Of a stretch of 50,451 nucleotides of DNA, positions 27,343 to 34,492 are shown one piece after another; position 1 is the first letter of the stretch; each line of letters begins with the position of its first letter. The notes under the pieces are model-generated. The model did no database searches, had not been told where the DNA came from, and saw nothing but the letters and a program-made list of their open reading frames with translations. Origin of the DNA: Candidatus Omnitrophota bacterium (GTDB lineage Bacteria > Omnitrophota > Gorgyraeia > Zapsychrales > Fredricksoniimonadaceae); NCBI GenBank assembly GCA_015233145.1, contig JADFYI010000009.1, positions 1 through 50,451 on the forward strand. Direction: 5' to 3'. The position numbers were made by a program, and so were the translations under genes.

Positions 27343-27391
27343 AAAACCCTTCGGAGACGTGAAGAGCGCGTCCGGGAGGGTTTTATTTTTT
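27343..27391 (+). terminator. Terminator or attenuator overlapping the comEA start
   Basis: AAAACCCT (27343-27350) pairs with AGGGTTTT (27377-27384); an inner helix joins CGGA and CG (52-59) with CG and TCCG (69-74). The stem runs straight into ATTTTTTT. It looks like an intrinsic terminator for the FadL gene, but its right arm also contains the best ribosome binding site (GGGAGGG, 27374-27380) for comEA. Confidence 0.75.
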
Positions 27392-27723
27392 CTCTTACTC
27401 AACAAGAACGCCAGGTGCTTAAATTTGTGCTCATCACAACCGCGGCCGGGGCCTGCCTTGCGGGGTGTTTTAAGGCTTTTCCTTCCTTGCCGCGCGCTTT
27501 GGGCATCATGGACAATTCTTCTTATCGCCGGAAAATCGATATCAATAAAGCGTCTTACACAGAACTTGTGGGCGTCTCAGGAATCGGTCCGTCAAGCGCG
27601 GGGCGGATCATTGCGTACCGGGAAAAAACCGGAGGCATTAAAGATATAGAGGAACTTTCTCACATCAAACATCTCAACCCGGCCCTGGTGGGAAAAATAA
27701 AAGAATATTTCTATGTGCCGTAG
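27385..27723 (+). CDS. comEA: ComEA-like helix-hairpin-helix protein, probable AUU start
   Basis: The C-terminal half (about residues 50-112) is a ComEA-type double HhH DNA-binding unit (DINKASYTELVGVSGIG, then RIIAYREKTGG). The N-terminus has one membrane segment with the DNA-binding part outside. No ATG exists. The first standard start is GTG 27415, with no ribosome binding site. Starting at ATT 27385 gives MFSLTQQERQVLKF, which resembles the N-termini I know for this family, and places GGGAGGG 4 nt upstream; the product is then 112 residues. ComEA binds incoming DNA in natural transformation. comEC follows after the REP/RAYT insertion. Confidence 0.75.
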   Translation: MFSLTQQERQVLKFVLITTAAGACLAGCFKAFPSLPRALGIMDNSSYRRKIDINKASYTELVGVSGIGPSSAGRIIAYREKTGGIKDIEELSHIKHLNPALVGKIKEYFYVP

Positions 27724-27762
27724 AGGTTTTTGCGCAGGGACTCAATTTATCGTGGGGGCGCT

Positions 27763-27825
27763 ATTTATTGTAGGGGTTTTTAATATGTTCGTAGGGGCGC
27801 CATTTATGGCGCCCAGGAAGTAGCG
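27763..27825 (+). repeat. 63-nt direct repeat, copy A
   Basis: Identical over 63 nt to 28491-28553, on the other side of the transposase gene. It contains one 24-nt REP hairpin (27791-27814). The upstream flank 27747-27768 and the downstream flank 27827-27856 hold degenerate units of the form GTAGGNNTGCCATTTAT. Confidence 0.9.
27791..27814 (+). repeat. REP hairpin 1
   Basis: 24-nt element: GTAGGGG, CGCCAT, TT, ATGGCG, CCC. The stem GGGCGCCAT/ATGGCGCCC is perfect; the unpaired GTAG head marks orientation. It is plus-oriented, upstream of the transposase. Confidence 0.88.
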
Positions 27826-27856
27826 ACGCCATTTATCGTAGGAATGCCATTTATTC

Positions 27857-27880
27857 GTAGGGGCGCCATTTATGGCGCCC
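27857..27880 (+). repeat. REP hairpin 2
   Basis: Identical 24-nt element in the same orientation, ending 14 nt before the transposase ATG. Confidence 0.88.
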
Positions 27881-27894
27881 AAAAAAGAAATAAT

Positions 27895-28395
27895 ATGAAT
27901 ATTGTGAATAAATCCCCATCCAGAAAATCAACGCGTTTAAAGCAGTACGATTATTCTACCGCAGGGGAGTATTTTATTACGATTTGCGTTCAAGATGGGC
28001 GATGCTGTCTGGGGGGTGTTTCTGATGACATTTTTGTTCCGAGTAAAGTGGGACTCATTGTGGGGTTGATTTGGGATGAAACGTTCAATGTTTTCCGTGA
28101 TGTCACGCAAACAGGTCCGATTGTTATTATGCCAAATCATATTCATGCTTGTGTTGAACTGCTGGCAGATGGCGGTATATCCCTTGGAAAAATTGTGCGT
28201 TATTTTAAAGCGTTGAGCGTACGACAGGTGAGGATACAGGCGGATTCGGTTTTTGCGTGGCAACGAAATTACTATGATCATGTGATTAGAAACGAGAAGG
28301 ATCGTCATCGAGTATACGAATATATCGAAAACAATCCTTTGCAGTGGGCATTAGATGCCGAGAATCCTGAAGTTGTGGCATGCCGGGCGCCATAA
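27895..28395 (+). CDS. REP-associated tyrosine transposase (RAYT, Y1/HUH family)
   Basis: I start at ATG 27895; the earlier ATG 27844 lies within repeat DNA. The 166-residue product has the RAYT opening (RKSTRLKQYDYSTAGEYF), the metal-binding HUH motif His82-Ile83-His84 in MPNHIHAC, and the catalytic Tyr at 126 or 127 in NYYDHVIRN, followed by the ENNPLQW tail. These enzymes nick and join single-stranded DNA at REP hairpins and are single-copy, domesticated relatives of IS200/IS605 TnpA. REP hairpins flank the gene on both sides, and the TAA stop is part of the inverted downstream hairpin. It splits comEA from comEC. Confidence 0.93.
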   Translation: MNIVNKSPSRKSTRLKQYDYSTAGEYFITICVQDGRCCLGGVSDDIFVPSKVGLIVGLIWDETFNVFRDVTQTGPIVIMPNHIHACVELLADGGISLGKIVRYFKALSVRQVRIQADSVFAWQRNYYDHVIRNEKDRHRVYEYIENNPLQWALDAENPEVVACRAP

Positions 28396-28408
28396 ATGGC
28401 GCCCCTAC
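28385..28408 (-). repeat. REP hairpin 3 (inverted), containing the RAYT stop codon
   Basis: Exact reverse complement of REP 1 and 2, ending in CCCCTAC on the plus strand. The transposase stop codon (28393-28395) lies in its loop region, so the gene is bounded by an inverted pair. Confidence 0.88.
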
Positions 28409-28518
28409 ACAAGGCGTTAATTCGTAGGAATCCCTATGCGTAGGGGGTTCTTAATTTGTGCGTAGGCGCACCATTTATCGTAGGGATGCCATTTATTGTA
28501 GGGGTTTTTAATATGTTC
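28409..28518. repeat. Degenerate REP remnants
   Basis: Several broken GTAGG-type units occur (for example near 28423, 28440, 28460 and 28480), some joined to CCATTTAT. No gene is visible here. They look like decayed copies of the same element. Confidence 0.6.
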
Positions 28519-28553
28519 GTAGGGGCGCCATTTATGGCGCCCAGGAAGTAGCG
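28491..28553 (+). repeat. 63-nt direct repeat, copy B
   Basis: Identical to copy A at 27763-27825. The 728-nt offset brackets the transposase gene. Confidence 0.9.
28519..28542 (+). repeat. REP hairpin 4
   Basis: Plus-oriented 24-nt element identical to REP 1, inside direct repeat copy B. Confidence 0.88.
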
Positions 28554-28603
28554 GCGCAATTTGCGCTAATCTCCGAAAGGCATTTCGTCTAGGAAATGTA
28601 TTT

Positions 28604-30163
28604 ATGAAAACTTATCGTCCGTTATTTTGGGTAACGCTTGTGTTTGCGGCCGGGATTGTGGCGGCATCCGTATTCCATTGTTCACCCTGGATTCCTTTGG
28701 CCGCATGTTTTTTCTTTGTGTTTGGCGCTTTTTTCTTTCGACGGAAATTGTGGCTTAGGAATGCGTTTTGGCTGTGCGCAGCGTTTTTCCTCGGCGCGTT
28801 TTGTTACGCGCACAAGCTTGAATTGCCTTCTAACCATATTGTTCGTTTTGTCCAGCAGAAAAGAGGTGAGGAGCTTTTGGTCAAAGGCGTTATTGTGTCT
28901 GATGTTTCCGTTAATGAGGGCGAGCGGGGCGTGCGCACGACACTGACCATGAATACTTTTGAGGCCTGCGCGGCTTCACAGTGCCAGCCGGTTCAGGGGG
29001 CAGTGCTGGTTTCCTTATTTGGCGCAACAGAATTCAGGTTTGGCGACGCCATTGAGGTTAAGGGCAAATTGCATCGGCCATTTAATACGGAAACGAGAAA
29101 ACATTTGTCATACCGTGATTACCTGGAGCGCCGTGGCGTTTTTCTGGCGGTGACGGTCAAGAAGTCTTCTCCGGTTCTTCTTCTTGAGCATGGCCGCGGC
29201 AATGCTGTTTTCGGGCTTGCCCTGGCCTCTCAAAAAGCGTGTATTGACGTTTATAACCGATACCTGTCTTCAGGGGAGTCAGGCTTGATGAATGCGCTCA
29301 TGCTGGGCGACCGCAGCCGTATTCCTGATTATGTGCGTGACCTGTTTGTCCGCACGGGCACCGCCCATATTATTGCGATCAGCGGCATGAATATCACCAT
29401 GATTGCCTTTGGGTTCTTTTTGATCTTAAAAATGCTTCCTGTGGGGCGGCGGGCACAGATGGCATTAACCATCAGCGGGGTTATTTTTTACACGCTCATG
29501 GCAGGCGGCGGATCGCCGGTTGTACGCGCCGCGGTCATGAGCACAATTTTTTTGCTCAGCTTTATGATTGAGCGCGAGCAGGATGCGTTAAATACGCTTG
29601 CAGCCTCTGCATTGTTGATCCTTGTTTTCGACCCGGCCCAGGTGTTTGATATCGGGTTTCAGCTCACGTATGCCTGTGTGCTGGCGCTTATTGTCTGGGC
29701 GCCGGTTTTGTTAAGGCCGCTTAAGGTCCAGGGCTTTTGTCGCAATCCCATGGCCTGGTTTTTGGTGGAAAGCCTGACCATTTCGCTTGCGGCAACACTG
29801 GCCTCGAGCGGCATTATTGCCTATTATTTTGAACTGCTGACACCGGCCGCGCTTATGACCAATCTTCCTGCTGTGCCTTTGGTGGCTGTGGTCACGGCCT
29901 TTGGCGCAGGACTTTTGGTTGCGGCATGGGCTGTTCCTTTTTTGGCATGGCCTTTTGCCCTGTGCCTTAAAGTGTCCTTAAACCTTATGGTGTGGACGCT
30001 TTGGCTCGGCGCCAAAATCCCGGGAGGATGCCTGTCCACCGGCGAAGTGGCATTAGGGGGTGTTTTAGGCTATTACGCGGCTTTGCTCATAGGGTTTTGG
30101 GCGGCTGGAAAATACGCGCAGGCCATAGTCGCAGAGGCTCAACAAGCCTCTTCATCTGATTGA
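28604..30163 (+). CDS. comEC: ComEC/Rec2 DNA-uptake channel, no metallo-beta-lactamase domain
   Basis: A 519-residue membrane protein with an N-terminal soluble DUF4131-type domain (about 25-180) after two helices, and the Competence membrane domain (about 215-490) with the conserved segment GTAHIIAISGMNITM. It forms the inner-membrane channel for single-stranded DNA in transformation. Longer ComEC proteins end in a metallo-beta-lactamase-like domain of about 250 residues; this one stops after the channel. AGGAA lies 9 nt before the ATG. In order it follows comEA, as in Firmicutes. Confidence 0.92.
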   Translation: MKTYRPLFWVTLVFAAGIVAASVFHCSPWIPLAACFFFVFGAFFFRRKLWLRNAFWLCAAFFLGAFCYAHKLELPSNHIVRFVQQKRGEELLVKGVIVSDVSVNEGERGVRTTLTMNTFEACAASQCQPVQGAVLVSLFGATEFRFGDAIEVKGKLHRPFNTETRKHLSYRDYLERRGVFLAVTVKKSSPVLLLEHGRGNAVFGLALASQKACIDVYNRYLSSGESGLMNALMLGDRSRIPDYVRDLFVRTGTAHIIAISGMNITMIAFGFFLILKMLPVGRRAQMALTISGVIFYTLMAGGGSPVVRAAVMSTIFLLSFMIEREQDALNTLAASALLILVFDPAQVFDIGFQLTYACVLALIVWAPVLLRPLKVQGFCRNPMAWFLVESLTISLAATLASSGIIAYYFELLTPAALMTNLPAVPLVAVVTAFGAGLLVAAWAVPFLAWPFALCLKVSLNLMVWTLWLGAKIPGGCLSTGEVALGGVLGYYAALLIGFWAAGKYAQAIVAEAQQASSSD

Positions 30164-30189
30164 CAACCGCCTCTTTTCTGTGCTACAGT
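30160..30189 (+). promoter_or_regulatory. Strong promoter for bamD-lptE
   Basis: TTGACA (30160-30165) matches the -35 consensus; TACAGT (30184-30189) carries a TGC extension; the spacer is 18 bp. The -35 box overlaps the comEC stop codon. Confidence 0.75.
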
Positions 30190-30229
30190 GTCGGCATCAA
30201 TTTTTCAAACACTTTAATTATAAAAGGCT

Positions 30230-31195
30230 ATGAATATTAAAACAATTCTCCGAGTTTTTGTTCTGGCGTTGGTTGTTGGTGCGTTGAACATGGGGCCGGC
30301 GCATGCTTTCTGGATCTGGACACCCGAAAGCGGCAAATGGGTCAACCCCAAGTATTCTGTCAAGGAAAGCCCGGCGGAACAGCTGCAGTATGCCGATGGT
30401 TTTTTTGATGCCAAGCAGTATGCCGAGGCTATGCGGGAATACAAAAAGCTTCTCAAGCAATACCCCAAGGCGCGTGAAGCCGCGGAAGCCCAGTTTAATA
30501 TCGGCCGTTCCTGGGAAGAGCTGAAGAAATATAACCAGGCTGTTCAGGCTTATCAGATGGTTGTGGACAAGTATCCTTTTAGTGATCTTGGGCCAAAAGT
30601 TATTGAAAGAGAATATGTTATCGCGAATCTCCTGATGGAAGGGAAGGTCAAAGACAGCCAGTTAGCCGAGTCGCTTTTAGGGACTGAGCATAAAGTGGTT
30701 GAGATTTTCCGTAAAGTCATTAAAAATGATCCTTACGGCACTTACGCGCCGTCGTCGCAGTATAAAATCGGGCTGTATTACCAGGCCAGGGGAGAGTATC
30801 AGGAAGCCCGCGACGAATTTGAAAAAACTTTAAACGATTATCCGGATTCCAAATGGGCAGAATCAGCGCGGTATCAGATCGCCCTTTCCGATGCCAAGCG
30901 TTCGGTGAAAGCCCAGTACGACCAGAAAGTCACAGGCACCGCGGTCCAGGGGTTTGAAGACTTTGTGAAAACCCATCCGGAATCTGAACTGTCCAAGGAT
31001 GCGCAGGACCAGGTTAAAAAGCTTCGCGATAAAGAGGCGGAAAACAATTACCTTGTTGCGGAATATTATTGGAAAAACAGAAAATATTCTTCTGCAAAGA
31101 CGTATTATACGCTGGTGGTGGAGAAGTATGACGGGACGATTTGGGCGTTAAGGTCCTCGGCAAAATTAAAGACAATTCCTGTAGGTACCAAATGA
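30230..31195 (+). CDS. bamD: BamD/YfiO-like tetratricopeptide protein of outer-membrane assembly
   Basis: The 321-residue exported protein has TPR repeats of the BamD kind (FFDAKQYAEAMREYKKLLKQYP from residue about 58, split here by function; further repeats near 90, 185 and 215, and one near 285). BamD supports insertion of beta-barrel proteins. Here the signal peptide ends in AHA (about residue 24) and there is no Cys, so the protein is not a standard lipoprotein. It could be another periplasmic TPR protein of the YbgF/CpoB type. It overlaps the LptE-like gene by 4 nt, consistent with envelope assembly. Confidence 0.78.
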   Translation: MNIKTILRVFVLALVVGALNMGPAHAFWIWTPESGKWVNPKYSVKESPAEQLQYADGFFDAKQYAEAMREYKKLLKQYPKAREAAEAQFNIGRSWEELKKYNQAVQAYQMVVDKYPFSDLGPKVIEREYVIANLLMEGKVKDSQLAESLLGTEHKVVEIFRKVIKNDPYGTYAPSSQYKIGLYYQARGEYQEARDEFEKTLNDYPDSKWAESARYQIALSDAKRSVKAQYDQKVTGTAVQGFEDFVKTHPESELSKDAQDQVKKLRDKEAENNYLVAEYYWKNRKYSSAKTYYTLVVEKYDGTIWALRSSAKLKTIPVGTK

Positions 31196-31722
31196 AAAAA
31201 TTAATCCTTCTTTCGTGCCTTTTTTTAACCGGGCTTATGATCGCGGGCTGTGGATATACGACAGGTTCGGTGATTTCAAGCCGGTTCAAGACGATTTATG
31301 TTGAGCCGTTTGAGAACAAGATTGATTACATGAACGCGGTTCAGCGCAATGTTTATATCCCCCAGATGGAAACAAAAGTTCACAGCACGGTTGTTGACCG
31401 TTTTATGTTTGACGGGAATTTGAAAGTTGTTGAGAAGGGCAATTCGGATTTGGTTTTAAAAGGGCAGCTGGTCGGCTATGACCGCGATGAACTGCGGCTG
31501 ACCTCGAATGAAGATGTCAAGGAGTACCGCATTACGATCAGGATGGCGCTCAAGCTTTGGGACCCGGTCAGCGAGAAGGTTGTTTGGGAAGAGCCCTCGT
31601 TTGCGGGCGATACCACGTTTTTTACAACCGGCCCCCTGGCCAAGTCAGAAGATGCCGCGATCCAGGATGCTTTGACTGACCTCGCGCGCAGGATTGTGGC
31701 CCGTACTATTGAAGATTGGTGA
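31192..31722 (+). CDS. lptE: LptE-like LPS-assembly lipoprotein
   Basis: The start ATG 31192 overlaps the previous stop (ATGA) and gives a lipoprotein signal ending in LMIAGC (Cys20). The 176-residue product has the N-terminal CGYTTGS motif and the alternating strand pattern of the LptE/LptC-related family, including KTIYVEPFEN and the final DLARRIVARTIEDW helix. LptE plugs the LptD barrel and delivers lipopolysaccharide to the cell surface. Its presence argues for an LPS-bearing outer membrane. Confidence 0.85.
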   Translation: MKKLILLSCLFLTGLMIAGCGYTTGSVISSRFKTIYVEPFENKIDYMNAVQRNVYIPQMETKVHSTVVDRFMFDGNLKVVEKGNSDLVLKGQLVGYDRDELRLTSNEDVKEYRITIRMALKLWDPVSEKVVWEEPSFAGDTTFFTTGPLAKSEDAAIQDALTDLARRIVARTIEDW

Positions 31723-31746
31723 TTTGACAAGGATTCTTGTCAAATC
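31721..31746 (+). terminator. Stem-loop directly after lptE
   Basis: GATTTGACAAG (31721-31731) pairs perfectly with CTTGTCAAATC (31736-31746) over a 4-nt loop. It starts within the stop codon. No T run follows, so it may stabilise the 3' end rather than terminate. Confidence 0.5.
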
Positions 31747-31798
31747 ATCCTTAAGACCACCAGAGGCCAACAGGCCTCGGGGTCTTAAGGATTGAAAA
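31742..31798 (+). repeat. 57-nt hairpin repeat, copy 1
   Basis: It contains a 40-nt hairpin (31750-31789): an outer 9-bp stem CTTAAGACC/GGTCTTAAG and an inner 6-bp stem GAGGCC/GGCCTC with loop AACA. TTGAAAA follows. Confidence 0.85.
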
Positions 31799-31827
31799 GA
31801 AGCATAAGGACAGTTTGACGTCTTTGA

Positions 31828-31884
31828 AAATCATGCTTAAGACCACCAGAGGCCAACAGGCCTCGGGGTCTTAAGGGTTGAAAA
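31828..31884 (+). repeat. 57-nt hairpin repeat, copy 2
   Basis: Same unit 86 nt downstream with two mismatches, both outside the 40-nt hairpin (31836-31875), which is identical to that of copy 1. It lies 23 nt before the holA start. Confidence 0.85.
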
Positions 31885-31906
31885 ATTACCCCCGGGATTT
31901 CCTCCG

Positions 31907-32575
31907 ATGTCCATGCATTATTTGTTCCTTAACCTTGAATTCGAGGTGCGGGACAGAAAACTGAAAGCATTAAAAGCCAATATTTTTACCAGCGCCGATG
32001 CCGTCAAGCTTGACTGCGAAGATTTGGACGGCCATAAACTTTCCAACGAAACTTTAAAAGTGGCCTTGACGTCTGTTCCGGCCATGTCGGTCCGCAAACT
32101 TGTTATTGTCCGCCGTGCTGAAAAGCTTACGGAAGATAATCTCACCCTGATTGAAAATTTCCTGAAAGACGCGACTGAAAATCCTGTGCTTGTGCTGGAA
32201 GCCGCCAGGTGGGATTCCAAGACCGAGCTTAAAAAGAATATCCGCGCGCGTGTCAATGTTATGGCCGGCGCTGAAAAAGAGGCACCCGCCAGCGCTTTTC
32301 ATATGATGGACGCGTTATCTAAGGGAGAGACAGTCGAGGCGCTTAAAACCTTGAAAGACCTGGTAACCGCCGGGGACGCTGAGGAAATGATTTTAGGCGC
32401 CATGATCTGGAAATGGTCAAACCATGTCAAGGGCCGGGTCACGGCCGCGAAGTATAAAAAAGGCCTCCTGATTTTACAGGAGGCCGATAAAAATGTGAAA
32501 CGCAGCCGTTTTCCCCAAAGGGAACAGGCGATTGAAATAGCTTTGGTTAAGCTTTCGTTGCTTTTAAAAGCTTAG
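31907..32575 (+). CDS. holA: DNA polymerase III delta subunit-like protein (short)
   Basis: The 222-residue protein has the HolA pattern: an early segment on energy-dependent clamp-opening folds (SVPAMSVRKLVIVRRAEKL at about 56-74), ENFLKDATENPVLVL, and the C-terminal helical collar (EEMILGAMIWKWSNHVKG to the end). Typical delta subunits have about 330 residues; about 100 are missing in the middle and at the N-terminus. Delta opens the sliding clamp in the clamp loader. Position between comEC and rpsT, as in Bacillus, supports the call. ATG 31913 is an alternative start; neither has a good ribosome binding site. The 3' end overlaps rpsT by 29 nt, tail to tail. Confidence 0.75.
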   Translation: MSMHYLFLNLEFEVRDRKLKALKANIFTSADAVKLDCEDLDGHKLSNETLKVALTSVPAMSVRKLVIVRRAEKLTEDNLTLIENFLKDATENPVLVLEAARWDSKTELKKNIRARVNVMAGAEKEAPASAFHMMDALSKGETVEALKTLKDLVTAGDAEEMILGAMIWKWSNHVKGRVTAAKYKKGLLILQEADKNVKRSRFPQREQAIEIALVKLSLLLKA

Positions 32576-32810
32576 TAAAACGCGACTTGCGGCGGGCCGC
32601 GGTCTTTTTGCTGAAAATATTACGTTTGGCAGCCTTATCCAGCTTTTTGTAGAGCGTCGGCAGAAGCGAGGCCGCTTTCTTAACATCGGTTTTAACCGTT
32701 GCGACAAATTCTTTGGCGAACTTTTTTAAGTCCGACTTGATGTCAAGATTATGCATCTGGTGTTTTTGGCTTTGCTTGAGCGCTTTAACAGCACATTTAC
32801 GTTGAGGCAC
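32547..32810 (-). CDS. rpsT: Ribosomal protein bS20
   Basis: An 87-residue, Lys/Arg-rich, all-helical protein with the bS20 pattern: PQRKCAVKALKQSQKHQ at the start, SDLKKFAKEF in the middle and KTAARRKSRFTKLL at the end. It binds 16S rRNA in the small subunit. It starts at GTG with AAGGAG 8 nt upstream, and a near-consensus promoter precedes it. It overlaps the end of holA by 29 nt in convergent orientation. Confidence 0.93.
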   Translation of the reverse strand: MPQRKCAVKALKQSQKHQMHNLDIKSDLKKFAKEFVATVKTDVKKAASLLPTLYKKLDKAAKRNIFSKKTAARRKSRFTKLLKATKA

Positions 32811-32854
32811 TTCGTCTACTCCTTGTTAATCGTTAATGTCATCTTCGAGGCGAA

Positions 32855-32883
32855 AGTATAACAAAGCGGCTTTTATATGTCAA
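32855..32883 (-). promoter_or_regulatory. Near-consensus rpsT promoter
   Basis: On the minus strand TTGACA (32883-32878), a 17-bp spacer ending in TGT, and TATACT (32860-32855) make a strong extended promoter, as expected for a ribosomal protein. The -35 box covers the start codon region of the divergent murJ gene. Confidence 0.8.
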
Positions 32884-34433
32884 TTGATAAAAATCATCCT
32901 GTAAAAATCATGCGTTCAACCTCGGTCATGTCGTTGGGAACCCTGGCAAGCCGGATTTTGGGTTTTATCCGCGATATTATTTTTGCCCGGTTTTTCGGAA
33001 CTGCGGCTGGCGCAGACGCGTTTGTGGTGGCGTTTCGCCTGCCGAACCTTTTTCGCGACATGATCGGTGAAGGCGCGGCCAATTCTTCATTTGTGCCGGT
33101 CATGACAGAATACAAGGAAACGCGGCCCCAGGAACTCGCGGAATTCTTAAATGTTATTTTGGCCTGGGCGTTTATCATCCTTTGCGCGATTACGTTTTTG
33201 GGGGTTGTTTTGGCGCCGGTGGTGGTGAGGCTCATTGCGCCAGGCTTTGCCGCAGACCCCGGCAAGATCAATATGACTGTGATGCTCACGCGGATGATGT
33301 TTCCCTACCTTGTGTTTATCGGGCTTACCGCGCTTTTTTCCGCGATTCAGTTTACTTACGGCTCTTTTACCATGCCTGCGTTTGGGCCCTGCTGGCTGAA
33401 CGTGGCCCTCATTGCCTCAACCCTGGCTTCTGTATGGTGGATGAAACAGCCGGTTTACGGCCTGGCTTACGGGGTTTTGGCAGGCGGGGCCATACAACTT
33501 TATTTCCAGTGGCGGCCGTTAAGAAAACACGGTGTTAAGTTTTCATGGGCCTTGACCTTAAACCATCCCGGGGCGCGGCAGATCGGAAAATTGCTTTTAC
33601 CCCGGCTTGTGGGTTCGGCCGTGTATCAGCTCAATATTTTTGTGGACACCATTTGCGCGTCGTTAACCATGATTGTGGGCGCGGGCGGGATTGCCGCGAT
33701 TTATTATGCCAACCGCATTGTGCAGTTTCCCATGGGGATTTTTGGCGTGGCCCTGGCGTCCGCAGCTCTTCCGGCATTTTCCAGTTTTGCCGTGAGCGGG
33801 AAAACCGAGGATTTTAAAAGGACAGTGCTTTTTACCCTCGAAAACATCCTTCTTTTGATGCTGCCCATGACTATTTTTTTAAGCCTTTTTTCAACGCCGA
33901 TTGTGCATGCGGTTTTCCAGCGCGGGGAGTTTAACGCGTATTCAACGACCGTGACTTCATCCGCCCTGTTCTTTTTCAGCCTCGGCCTTTTGGGATATGG
34001 CGCGGTTAAAATTCTGGTATCAGCGTTTCATGCCATGCAGGACACCCAAACGCCGGTCAAGGTGGCGCTTGTATCGCTCGCGGTTAACGCGGGGCTGAAT
34101 GTGGCGTTGATGTTTCCAATGAAAATAAGCGGGATTGCTTTGGCGAGCGCCATCTCATCGGTTGTGAATGTTGTTCTTCTTTTGACCGCGCTTAAAAAAC
34201 GCGTGGGGAATTTTAGCAGCCAATTTGTGCCGTTTTTAGGAAAAATTATTGTCGCCGGGGCCGCTCAGGCCGCGGCGAGTTTTCTTGTGTGGCAGAACCT
34301 TTCAGGCTTGCATGAAACCTGGCGGCTTGGCATTGTTTTTGTGGCCGGGCTTTTGGTCTACGGTGCCATTTCCTGGATTTTGGGAATTGAGCAGGTTGTG
34401 GGCCTGAGGAAAATATTTTCCTTGCGAGTATAG
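32877..34433 (+). CDS. murJ: Lipid II flippase MurJ (MviN)
   Basis: A 518-residue polytopic protein (about 14 helices) with the family opening (STSVMSLGTLASRILGFIRD), the Arg/Asp-containing GTAAGADAFVVAFRLPN loop and the IGEGAANSSFVP segment. MurJ flips lipid-linked peptidoglycan precursor across the inner membrane. No ribosome binding site precedes the ATG. A TATAAC at 32857-32862 could serve as a -10 box, giving a leader of about 8 nt. It shares its start region with the rpsT promoter. Confidence 0.94.
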   Translation: MSIDKNHPVKIMRSTSVMSLGTLASRILGFIRDIIFARFFGTAAGADAFVVAFRLPNLFRDMIGEGAANSSFVPVMTEYKETRPQELAEFLNVILAWAFIILCAITFLGVVLAPVVVRLIAPGFAADPGKINMTVMLTRMMFPYLVFIGLTALFSAIQFTYGSFTMPAFGPCWLNVALIASTLASVWWMKQPVYGLAYGVLAGGAIQLYFQWRPLRKHGVKFSWALTLNHPGARQIGKLLLPRLVGSAVYQLNIFVDTICASLTMIVGAGGIAAIYYANRIVQFPMGIFGVALASAALPAFSSFAVSGKTEDFKRTVLFTLENILLLMLPMTIFLSLFSTPIVHAVFQRGEFNAYSTTVTSSALFFFSLGLLGYGAVKILVSAFHAMQDTQTPVKVALVSLAVNAGLNVALMFPMKISGIALASAISSVVNVVLLLTALKKRVGNFSSQFVPFLGKIIVAGAAQAAASFLVWQNLSGLHETWRLGIVFVAGLLVYGAISWILGIEQVVGLRKIFSLRV

Positions 34434-34492
34434 AATCATTTATGGCGTTTCAAGCGTAACTATTGAGTATGCAAGTGCGTGATATTGGAAAT

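Noticed and set aside
27895-28395. Interpretation as an IS200/IS605 insertion sequence
   Set aside because: No TnpB and no classical left and right ends; the REP hairpins and protein length fit a RAYT.
27747-28553. Regularly repeated palindromes considered as a CRISPR array
   Set aside because: Copies are few, in both orientations, irregularly spaced and surround a RAYT gene; there are no cas genes.
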